A stretch of 64,000 bases of DNA from Trichosporon coremiiforme (lineage: Eukaryota > Basidiomycota > Tremellomycetes > Trichosporonales > Trichosporonaceae), in assembly GCA_039545355.1 (NCBI GenBank), contig BCJJ01000026.1, forward strand, positions 310,001-374,000. Reading direction: 5' to 3'. A model generated the notes under the pieces. The model was not told the DNA's origin. It saw only the letters and a list, made by a program, of their open reading frames with translations, and did no database searches. The translations under genes were made by a program, and so were the position numbers. Positions 43,365-53,341 of this stretch are shown here, in pieces (positions within the stretch are counted from its first letter, which is position 1; each line of letters begins with the position of its first letter).

Positions 43365-45013
43365 ATGCGGCACGTCGCGTATCTCTGGTCCGAGGAGCTA
43401 CAGCGCGTCGCGGACGAGCTGCCCGCCAACCAGGGCCGCTCACGCCTCGTGCATGGACTCATTCACGCCCTAGGGCTGGTCGACCTCGACAGCGTGCAGG
43501 AATACACCAGCCGTGAGCCTTCCCCGCCGCAAGAATCACCAGATGAGGGCATGAACGGGAAAGACATCGACACCAACCCTCCACCAAAACTGCTGTTTCT
43601 TAATGGTGATACAGAACCGCCGCAAGCTGATGGCATTACGACGACGAATGGACAGGAGGCAGCGCCGACAGTGAACGGGGCCGGGGAAGGCGACACACCA
43701 GTGACCAAAGATCGAATAGCTCCTCAGGCAGGGACTGACGAGGTCGAGGTGAAGATCATCACCCCAGATCCGATGCTATGCGAAGCCTCAGAGCTGCGAC
43801 GGTACCACGATGCAAGCTACGTCGGTAAGTTAGGTGGCGGCTCTCAGCAACTGACGTTTTCAGACTACCTTCTCTACGGCCGGGGGGCGGACACCGACGA
43901 GGAGGAGGACTTTGCACCCCGCAAGCGGCGGCGGAAGGATAGGTCTCAAAAGCTGGGGCTGGAGTATGTGAGTGCAGTCTCTTCCCTCCCTTCTGTCCAG
44001 CCGATAGTGCCGCTCGAGGAGAACGGGGTAGCTGCCCACCGCTTGTTTGCAGCTGACAGCAGGACTGCCCGCCCTTCCCCGAACTGCCGCGGTATGCCGC
44101 CCTTGTCGCCGGTGCGACTCTGACCGCGTGCCGCATTCTCGCACGAGGCGAGGCAGATACAACAGTCGTCTGGGACGGAGGAAGACACCACGCCGGCCGC
44201 GCCAAGGCGAGCGGGTTCTGCTACGTCGCTGATGCTGTTTTGGGTATCCTGCTGCTGTGTCGAGAGGGTGTGCCCCGACAGCTGTCGACACCCACGCCGC
44301 CGACCCGCCGCGCGCGCGTGATGTATCTCGACCTGGACTTGCACTACGGCGACGGCGTAGCCCGTGCCTTCGCCTGCCCGACGCACTTCCCTTACCCTCT
44401 ATTCGGTCGGCCAAGACCACCCCAAGTCCTCACGCTCAGCGTGCACCACGTATCGCCCCTATTCTTCCCGCCCGGCGCACCCGGTACCAGCGAGGCGGAC
44501 ACGCCACACCCGTTCAACCTCTCACTCGGACTGGCCGAACACGCTGGTCCACCGACTTATGCGCGTCTCTGGGCGAACGTCGAGAAAGTGTATCAAGCGT
44601 GGGAGCCAGACTACGTCGTGCTCCAGCTTGGCGTGGACGGTCTCCCGCGGGACTCCATAGGCCAAGTTGGCGGGTGGGACACGGCCGGCGAGGGCGGAGT
44701 CGCCTGGGTCGTGCAACAAGTGCTCGCCTGGAACGTTCAAACAGCACTGCTGGGCGGGGGAGGGTATCAGCACGCCAACGCCGCGCGGGCGTGGGCGACA
44801 GCGACCTCTGTCCTTATCAACCGCGAGCTGGCGCCAGACACGGACATTCCCGATTCGTTCGAGCATGTCGACGCTTTCGCGCCCGGCTTTACGCTCGAGG
44901 TTGAGCCGAGCCATGTGCCTGACAAAACGAGGCCGGACGACCTGGACGCGGCCGGCGAGGCGTTTGAGGTCATCGCAGGCCGGATCCGGGAGATAAGGGC
45001 GTTGCACGGGTAG
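43365..45013 (+). CDS. HDAC8/Hos1-like class I histone deacetylase
   Basis: Exons 43365-43824, 43864-43967 and 44063-45013 give 504 aa. Core motifs are WDGGRHHAG (His pair at 230-231), ASGFCYVADAVLGIL, YLDLDLHYGDG (zinc ligands Asp and His kept; the next residue, normally His, is Tyr283), LQLGVDGL (third zinc ligand) and LLGGGGYQ (catalytic tyrosine). The segment LGLEY|DCPPFPELPRYAALVAGAT resembles human HDAC8 and yeast Hos1. The first 150 residues contain a long acidic and Pro-rich insert (about 50-130) not seen in compact class I enzymes. FFPPGAP replaces the usual FFPGTG loop. Hos1/HDAC8 deacetylates cohesin Smc3, so that is a plausible target. Activity seems retained, but the loop changes make this uncertain. 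Confidence 0.85.
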
Positions 45014-45191
45014 ATAGTGCAGATTGTTGTTTCAAGAAAAGTAGTGCATTCATCCATGTATAACCAACGATTACGAATCTCATTGTCGCTTTTGTGCGCG
45101 GTCGTGTTTCCGACCTGCTGAGTATATCGGAGCTCGAATCGCTGTCGGATTCCGACTCGGAGACACTGCTCGCTTCGCTCGCAGCCCAGAT

Positions 45192-46333
45192 TTACAGGTT
45201 CTTCCTGTCCTGGGCATTGCACCAGTCCCAGACGCGGTCGACCTTGACGTCCTCGTAGAGATCGGGGCGCTGGGGCGCGACGACCTGGTAACAGCTGACG
45301 TACTTGCCATTGACGGCCTGGGCGTCATGCTCGGAGAGCTGTCCGACCCAGATCTGGTTCAGAGCGCCAGTGTACGTGTCGACCTGCATGCCGTGCTGGA
45401 ACCCGGGGGTGTAGCGCATGACAGTGTATCCATTGAGGTGGGTGCCGAGGTTGGTCGCGACGAGGCCCGGGTGGATGCCGGTCGAGATGATGGCGCCGTC
45501 CTTGGCCCCCGGGGTTCCCGGACCGTAGTGCTTTGCAAGGTAGCGAGACAAGGCCAGGTCGCCCCACTTGCTCTGCCCGTAGTCGGCCCACTTGTCCAGC
45601 ACCTTGCCGCCCTTGTGAAGGCTGTCCCAGTGCACGCCACCGCGCGGGGCGGCAATGTGGCCCTGCGAGCTGAGCACGACGAGGCGCGACGGCGTGCCCT
45701 TCGCCTTGGCCGTGGCCTGCATCGTGGGCAGGAGCTGCTTGATCAGGCGCTGGTGGCCGAGCACGTTCGTGCCAAACTGCAGGCTGTGCCCTTGCTTCGT
45801 GTACTGTCCCTCGTCGGTGGCCATGATGCCCGCGTTGGCGTAGAGGATGTCGAGCTGCTTCTCGCGCTGCTTGAAAGCAGACACGAAGGCGTCGATACTG
45901 TCAAAGTCGGAGAGGTCGAGGGGCAGGTACGTGATTGTGCCGACCGACTCGGGCTGCGCCGTGGGCTTGTACACCCACTTGCCCCAGAGGTTCGGCAGGC
46001 CGCCGCGCTGGATGTTCTCGATCGCGGTGTTTGCGCGCTCCTCGGAACGGCAGCCGATGTACACCTTTGCGCCGGCCTCGTAAAACGCCTTCGCGGTCGC
46101 ATAGCCCGTGCCCGAGTTTCCGCCGGTGATCACGACGACCTGCCGTTAACTCACATTACCAAGGAGAGATGACCCACCTTGCCAGCCTGCGAGGGCATCT
46201 CCTTTGTCGTCCACTTGGGCCTGATCCAGAACATGAATGGGAAGCCAAAGTAGAACCACGTCGAGCACCAGAACTTGAGCCAGGTCAGGAAGCCGTGCGG
46301 CTCCTCCTTCGGCGCTGTTGTTGTCGTAGACAT
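45192..46333 (-). CDS. Membrane-associated short-chain dehydrogenase/reductase
   Basis: Exons 46333-46178 and 46139-45192 give 367 aa. An N-terminal hydrophobic segment (LKFWCSTWFYFGFPFMFWI, about 18-36) should anchor the protein in a membrane. The SDR core follows: cofactor motif TGGNSGTG, structural NAGIMA and catalytic YGQSK (Tyr and Lys). The acidic-then-R pattern after beta-2 (GCRSEERA) suggests NADP(H) preference. The closest general type is the retinol-dehydrogenase/WW-domain oxidoreductase-like classical SDR. The substrate cannot be read from the sequence. Its stop is 179 bp from that of the HDAC gene on the other strand. Confidence 0.85.
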
Positions 46334-46842
46334 GATGCCTTCTCTGTTTGTCGATCGGATCGCCTAGTCGGCTTCTGTCGAGGATGTGTGCGATTCCAAC
46401 CTTGGGAACGAGTGTGTGCGTGTGTATGTGCGCAGCGTGGAGCAGTTGCCAGGTTGAGACGTCGGGTGCTATGTGACACAGATGATCGACAGCCGGCGCC
46501 GGGGTATTTATGCGACGCGACTGGATGCCCGTCGGGTATCACGGCTACCACTGTAGCGCTTTTGACGTCACTCCGCTTCGAGTAACTTTTTCAGGCCCGC
46601 GATCTAACGCTTCCGACACCGGCACGGCCGACGGGTGCAGGGGTTGTACGTACCTGCTTGCTGCCTTGCCGACGGCAGAGTGGAGGATTCATGACATGCA
46701 TCCTACGCTCGCTTAGAGTCCTAGAATCGACAGTGATCGTCGTGCTTGAGCCCTGAGTAGGACGGAACCCGCCGCCTTTGCGCCCCCCGTCGGCCAGACG
46801 TATCCAGAACCCAAATGCATGATCTACAAAACAAACTACAGC
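46334..46842. promoter_or_regulatory. Promoter region of the SDR gene
   Basis: 509 bp between the SDR start and the stop of the upstream oxidase on the same strand. TATTTAT at 46505-46511, about 170 bp before the ATG, is a possible TATA-like element. A GT-rich stretch (46409-46430) lies nearer the start. Confidence 0.4.
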
Positions 46843-48387
46843 TTAGAGCCTCGCGTTGCGCGCGTTGGTCGGCAGGAGGTCTGCCGGCACGCACAGCTCG
46901 CCAATACAGATCTCCTTGCGGACACCGCTGCGGACGTCGGCACCCTTGTCCGTGCCGGGGGTGAAGGCGAAGCGGTCCTTGAACTCTTGGCTCGCGGTGC
47001 CCTCGATGATGGACTTGACCTCGCGGCCGATGATGGGGACGAACTTGAATGCGTGGCCCGATCCTCCGGTCGCGAGAACGAGGTTGTCAAAGTCCGGGTG
47101 GTAGTCGACGAGCCAGTCGCCCGTCTTCGTGTCGCAGTACCAGCACATGCGCGTCTCGACAAAGGGCTTGCGCGCCAGGTACGGGTAGTGGTCCTCGAGG
47201 TGCTGGCGCATGGCCTTGATCGCCTCAACGGGGAGAGCGCCGTTCTCGGCTCCAGGCGTGAGCTTGGTGCGGGGGAGGGAGATCTTGCTGTCGCGGCTCG
47301 TCTCGCCCGTGCAGCTCGTGTAGCCGGCGCCGTGGATCGCCATCTTGATGATACCGTCCTTGGTCGGCGGGAAGATGTAGTATCCGTTGTCGAGGTTGAA
47401 GACGACCGGCGCCTTGTTGTGCAGCGCGAGCTCCGCGCCCTCGACCTTGACCATGGCGACACACTGGCCAGTAGCAATGACCTCGGACTCGGGCATGCGA
47501 ATGTCGATACCAGGGCTCTGCATGAGGGACGGCGTCCAGGCGCCGGCGGCGACGACGACGAGGTCGGCGGGGATCTGCTCGCCGCTCTTCAGCGTGACGC
47601 CAGAGACCTTGCGGCCGGAGCGGTTGATGGAAACGACCTCGGCACCGCCACGGACCTTGCCTCCCATGTCCTTGACGCGCTGCAGGCCAATCTCAATCGA
47701 GCGCGCCGCCTCGCCCCATCCGCCCACCGTGTTGTGGTATCCGGCCCTTCTGGCGAAGGCGCCAGTCTCGAGTCCCTTGGGCCAGCACGCCTTGATCTCG
47801 GCAGGGGTGCGCACGTAGTTCGGGTTCAAGCCCATGGCCTTGCAGTTGGCGTACGAGGAGTCGACGAAAGCGCGGCCAGCAGGGTCGTCGCCGGAGAGAC
47901 AGACAACGCCAGACTCGTGGTAGCAGCCCTGCCACTCGGGCTGCTTCCAGTGCTCAACGGCGTCGACCGAAAGCTTGGCGAGATGCGGGTCCGCGTAGTC
48001 GCCGGCGCGGACGATCTTGTTGATGTCCGTAGACGCCGCGTCCGGAGCGGGGACAGTCGTGCACTTCTCGAGGATCGTGACGCTGTACTTCTCGGGAGAC
48101 TCCTTCAGCATCCACAGGGCGGTGGACATGCCGAAGACGCCTACACGTCAGCGAAGCAGCTCTCGGGGGACACAGATAGCGGTCGGCAGCCGTCTAGTAC
48201 CACGACAACCCTTGTGAGGTATCGTTGAGACGCCCAGCTGCACTCAGGCTGTGTGACAGCTCGGTCTCATGACCACTTCGCTTCCTGGGAACACTCGGGA
48301 AAGCTCAGCACCACTGAGCAATGGCACCTGGAGCTCCCTGGGCGCCTACTCACCTGATCCGATGATGACGACGTTCTGCTTAGCCAT
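46843..48387 (-). CDS. Peroxisomal fructosyl-amino-acid / sarcosine-oxidase-like FAD enzyme
   Basis: Exons 48387-48354 and 48140-46843 give 443 aa, with a 213-nt intron inside the Rossmann motif (IIGSG|VFGMSTALW). STDINKIVRAGDYADP matches the substrate-side motif of fungal amadoriases (fructosyl amino acid oxidases). RMCWYCDTKTGDWLVDYHP is the region that carries the FAD-linking cysteine in this family, followed by LATGGSGHAFKF. The C-terminal tripeptide ARL is a PTS1 peroxisome signal, as usual for these H2O2-forming enzymes. They oxidise glycated amino acids or N-methyl amines such as sarcosine and pipecolate. Which of these is preferred is not resolved. Confidence 0.87.
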
Positions 48388-49144
48388 TGTGGTGAGGTCA
48401 GCGGTGGGTGGTAGTGTGCGGAGAACGATGGGAAGAGTTCGAGGGGCTTCGGGGACACTCGTCGTTATATACTCTGACTCGAGTGTGCGGTGTCTTGGCT
48501 GATTGCAGCCAAAGATTGGCCAAAACCCGGACTGGGCCGGCCCCGTTCCTGAGATCCTCGGTCGCTGCGGTCCAAGGGTGGGCGTGCGCTGCAATGTTCC
48601 GGCCAGCTCTTACTTCGTCCGTGCTCTCTATCTCACTGCCAGCGCGGCTAGGTATGCATCCTGGCGTCATAGTACCCGGCGTGCATGGAAATCAGTCTCG
48701 CAGAAAGTGTCATTTCATGCCCGACATGACACTTTTTCTGGCAGGAAGTGTCTTTCGCTCGGGATCCTTCGGCAAGCTTCGGCACCGAGGACACTGGAAT
48801 CCAGATTGCCCGCCTGCGTCTCCTTTGTTCCCGACGAATCAGGCAGTCCTACGCGAGCAACCTCTCACTCGTCTGCGTCAAAGAGCCTCTCAGCTTGCGT
48901 TCCCCGGAATCTCGCCTCCGTGGGGCGCACAATCCGCGTTGCTCTCTTTTCTCCGCCCTCGCACGAAGGCATTTGTTATCTGACCCTGGCCATCTGTAAA
49001 GACGCCGTCACCTGATATCGGCGTTGGAAACAATTGCCGCGTCACTGATAACAAGTAGATTTCGGAAATGTATGCATAACTACACCTGCCCCCTAGGGCA
49101 GCTACGTCCTCGTCTAAGCGCCGTCCCTACTCTCGTCTAGGCTT
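48388..49144. promoter_or_regulatory. Promoter region of the amadoriase-like gene
   Basis: 757 bp gene-free. A prominent inverted repeat lies at 48704-48735, about 320 bp upstream of the start, with a partial third half-site (GGAAGTGTC) at 48744-48752. A TATATA-like TTATATAC lies at 48466-48473, about 80 bp upstream. Confidence 0.5.
48704..48735. repeat. Inverted repeat AAAGTGTCAT ... ATGACACTTT
   Basis: Ten-base perfect arms at 48704-48713 and 48726-48735, separated by 12 bp. The match extends outward to CAGAAA/TTTCTG with a two-base bulge. Confidence 0.85.
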
Positions 49145-51087
49145 CTAAGCCGCAACGCGGACTTGCCGGCTCTTGGGGACCCAAGCGGCTTTCCTCTGCG
49201 TCTGCTCGGGCTTGCCCTCCTGCTGCTCCTTCTTCTCCTGCTTCTTACGCTGCGTGGGGAGGGGAGCGGCACGGATGGTGTTGAACGCGCGCTGGGCGTG
49301 CTCAGCGTTGCGGATGAAGAAGCCGGCGAAACGGCGGTGGGTGGTCGTCTCCTCAACGTGGACCATGGTGTTGTCAATGGTGAAGTCGAGGGCGTTAGTG
49401 ACGAAGCGGTGTCCGTCGAGGAGCGAGGTCGAGCCCTCTCCCTTCTCGTAGCGGTATGATCGGCTGGCGGCCTTGAGGACCATGAGCTGCTGGAGAACGT
49501 CCTCCTCAGCGTCGGCACCCTCAGACAGGAACGCGGCGAGCTTGGCAGCGTCGATCGAGGTGTAGAGCTTGAGAAGGTTGCGGACGTTGGAAACACCGCG
49601 AACGGCGACAACGTCGGAGAGGAAAAGGTCGAGGTAGCGCTGGACGGCGTCGGGGGGAGGGTTGGCCATCCAGGCCTGGAGCGCGTCGGCGTCCTCGTAG
49701 GGAGGGGGGTTGACCGAGAGGTACTTCGGGCAAGCCTGGAGGAAGAGCTCCTTGAAGACCTCAAGGGCGTCATCGCCTCCCCGCTGGAGGGTGGCGAGCT
49801 GGTCTCCGTAGTGCTCCTTGACGATGGTCATGATCGAGTCGTCGGTGGGGCCGGGGGAGAGGGTGGTGCAGATGGCGAGGAGGGCGTACATGCGCTCGCA
49901 CTGCTTGGTGATGGTGTGGTACTGGTAACTCCTCGTGTGGTACTGCTTCATGCGGATGAAGAAGATCAGGACCGAAATGAAGGTCTTGATCGCGTCGGGC
50001 CAGCGTCCGAGGGCCATGTACGCGCAACCAACATGGTAGTAGGTGGTGACGTGACAGGCGGTGATGCGGGTAAGGAAAGCGTCACCGGTAAGCTCGACAT
50101 TCTCCATGATCTGGAGGGCGAGGGTGGGATCGCCGAGAAGAACGTGGACGCGGAGGAGACAGATGAGCGAGAAGTAGCCGAGGTTGCGGTAGAGGGGCTT
50201 GGAGCCGTACTCGCCAGCAATCTCAGCGACCTCCTCGGGGCTCTTGCCGGCCTTCTCAGCACGGAGCTGCTCGTTGATCTGCGACTTCTGCATGAGCGAG
50301 TAGAGGACATTCAGGACAGAGTAGCACGACCAGATCTGGCTGGCCTCGGCGAGCATGTCGAGCTCCTCCTCAGTCTTGTTCTTGGGGCTGGCGCGCCACT
50401 GAGCGAACGACTGGAACTGGTAGACAAACTCGTCGAGCATGTCCCAGAGCCACTGGATGGGGAGGTCAAGGGGAACGGGTCCGTCCGAGTTCAGGAGGTA
50501 GTTGAACAGCTCGCAGATGTTCTCGTACGACTGGAAACGGTCGTCAATGGTGGGCTGGAGACGAGCGTAGACGTGACGGAAGTAGAGCTCGCGGTAAAGG
50601 GTCAGGAAGACCTGGTCGTTCTGAACAAGGGGAGCGATGAGCTCAGCCTCGGGCCACTCGGACTGCTGGTAGTGGGCCTGAAAGTCAGTTGCGTCTCAGA
50701 AACATGCCCAAAACTCACCTGGGTGAGCTTGTTCCAGCCGCTCTCGTACATGTTCGTGATCGTGGGGAGGTCGTTCTCGAGGATAGCCTGGTGGAACAGA
50801 ACAATGAACTGAACAATAGTCAGCGATCCATCTCATGCGATTCGCGTTCCGAGACGCGTCAGTTTACGCCATGTACGCACGCGCTTGACGTCCTCGGGAA
50901 CCTGCTCGAGGGCAGCGGCCTGCTCCTGCTCGGCGGCAGCCATCTGCTGGGCGTAGGCGTGCTGCTCGAGCTCCTGGAGGCGGCGGTAGCTCTCCTCGTC
51001 GTAGCCCTCGGTGCCGTACTGGGGCACAGCGAGAGAGCTGAGGAGCTCGTCCTCTTCGGGCTCGTAGAATGCCGTCGGGTCCGCCAT
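49145..51087 (-). CDS. EIF3L: Translation initiation factor eIF3 subunit L
   Basis: Exons 51087-50881, 50808-50719 and 50677-49145 give 609 aa. The conserved body includes [71 protein letters not shown] and [19 protein letters not shown], all close to eIF3l of animals and plants. A PCI domain lies toward the C-terminus (about 430-560). A Lys/Gln-rich tail ([20 protein letters not shown]) extends past it. Budding yeast lacks eIF3l, so its presence marks the fuller eIF3 complex typical of filamentous fungi and basidiomycetes. The N-terminal Gln/Ala/Glu stretch is low complexity. Confidence 0.95.
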
Positions 51088-53341
51088 GATGTCGTCTAGG
51101 TGCCGGGGAAAGGGGGTCGGCTTTTGGGGGTTAGGAGTACGGTTGCTCAACGCAGGATACCTCGAGCTCGAGCGACGGTGCTTCGTCCTCACTCGTTCTT
51201 TGTCAAAATGGACTTTGTGCGACCACGTGGCGGCCGCCTGGGCTTCAACGCCGCGGCGTTGACGCAAGTGGCACCTGTGGCATTTTCAAGAATAGGTGAC
51301 GAAAGCAGTCTTCCGTACGTCTCTTGAGTCCAATGCATGGGTTCTTGCGCGTTTAGAGGCGGATGGGGGTCAGGAAGAAGTCTGATGTGCAATGAGCAGT
51401 AGGCACCAGGTGATTCTACTGAACCGTTGTCGGGGACGTCATCATCATTTGATCACCCTGTGGCACTTCGACTGGTTTCAGCTTTACTGCACATGTCTGA
51501 CTGCTCGGAGCAAGGCAGCTGCTCAGCCCGGAACGCCATCACAACCAGGGGTGAATTTCCTTCCTGAATACTCCCACACGACCATGCCGACCGGCTGTTG
51601 CCCCCAGACCGCCCCAGGACGATCACGTTCCAACGCATCCACCTCTGCCTTACGCCTGCTCCCGCTGGATCTCAATCATGTCGCGCTGGCCACGATGCTT
51701 CGGTCATTGCCCCTTTTTCCTTGATACCCCGTTTCTCTTTCAACTCCCTGATATCTCGCCGTTCTGCTCCAGCAGCAGCCCAAGATGCCAGCATCCGTGA
51801 ATCGCCACTTCCAAATAAGCCTTTTCGCGCCAATGTGTTCACTGTCGCTCCAAGATTGTTCGAGTGGAAACCATTGGCGCTGGTAAGTGAAGAACCAAGC
51901 TTCAATGCTCCACTGTTTCGAACTAACCCCCAGGGTGCACAATGACTCCACGCCAGACGTATCGAGAACACGGAGAGCAGAGATGTTATCTCTCAGAATT
52001 CCGAGCCACTAGGAAATCATTGTGAAGTTGCCGTCTCCATTGCAACATACGGAAAGCAAGCTGGGTCTCCCCAGTGAGTTGAATCCTCTCATACACAACA
52101 TCTACCACTATGAAAGGGCCTGAGAGGCTGGCACCTCCACCGGGGAACTCTACTCTGCTGGCCAGGGACGGGCTCAGCCCGAGAGCCGACAGCATCGCTG
52201 TGATCTGATGCAGCGCTCAGTGCGCACTTCAGCTGCAGGCCGAACTGGCTGGTGGACAAGGTGAGACACTGGCCATGTCCTTCTAATTGCTGGGTGGCTG
52301 ATGTGCAATGCCGCAAATGGGAGAGAGCGGGTCCGCCCGATCATGGCATAGCATCGGGCCACCTGCAAGCTACAAGGTTCTTCTCAGCTGAACCACAGCC
52401 TTCCCTGTATTCTTGCGCACTGTCGTCTACGCTGTCGCCCGGCCGACGCTTTGCCTCAATGAAAACGGTATGAGTGCAAAGCATTGTTGAACTACAGAAG
52501 CCAGACGCCCGAGCAGTACTGTGACCGGTAAGTGTCTGCCTCGCGTTCCACTGCAGCTTCTGCTTCCCCCAGTTTCCGCATTATGCTCTTCCGTGCATCG
52601 TTCAGCTCGATTGGAAGTCCCGGTACTCAAGCAAGTACTTGTAGCTAGTCACAGGCAGTCGCCGATCAGGTAATATCTGCTGCGTTTCGCTCGCTGTTTA
52701 TGTCTCGCACGGGCCTATGCATAGCAACAAGATGGCGAAGGAACAAGACGCATGCACAGCGTCAGCAGGCGTAGCAGATGGTAGAGTGAGCGCACAGCAA
52801 CCAGCGAACTGTGGCACTGGACAAACTTGGGACGATGATGGTGAAACTGGCCAGTGTCGCCCGTGGGAAACAATGAATCTGGAGAAGGCGAGCTCCGACC
52901 CGTTTTGCGTTTTCATGGCTCTTAGTCTGGATGCTAGGTCTTGTGCCTGGGCTGCGCGATCGGCGACCGGTGCCCCAGACCGTAGGGCTGTAGCGTGAGT
53001 GGCACTTGGGTGACTGTCCTCGACCAGCTCCTGCGGAGGCGGCCTTCTCGGAGTAGGGTTGCTACAAGCGTCGAAGCCCGTCTCTGTCGGTGGCTTCGCA
53101 CACACCGAAAGGCAGTATCCCGCGGAGCGTGGCTGCTTGTGGCACCTGCCTATAGGATGGAGTGCAAGAAGACCCGTTGATTGCTCACACCATCTTCGCG
53201 CGCGAGCCTCTTCCTCGTAATTCTCGACAAAAGTCCCACAGTGCCAGGCATTATCACTTCAGGTGCATACACAAGTCGGTTACAACCTACAGAACGTCGC
53301 CACCTATGCGAAACTTCCGTTAATCTTCTTTTTTTCTCCTC
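51088..53341. other. 2.25-kb gene-free region
   Basis: This lies between eIF3l and the fumarate reductase gene. It contains the eIF3l promoter at its left end. Open frames stay below 140 codons and show no domain. I see no tRNA, repeat array or transposon end. Confidence 0.5.

Noticed and set aside
46819..48228. 469-codon open frame antisense to the amadoriase-like gene
   Set aside because: It is an Arg/Ala/Val-rich mirror frame. The minus strand carries the enzyme motifs and PTS1.
38199..48387. A metabolic gene cluster made of the FAD oxidoreductase, CCC1, HDAC, SDR and amadoriase genes
   Set aside because: No backbone synthase or shared regulator is present, strands are mixed and CCC1 and HDAC are general cell genes. 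Proximity looks incidental.
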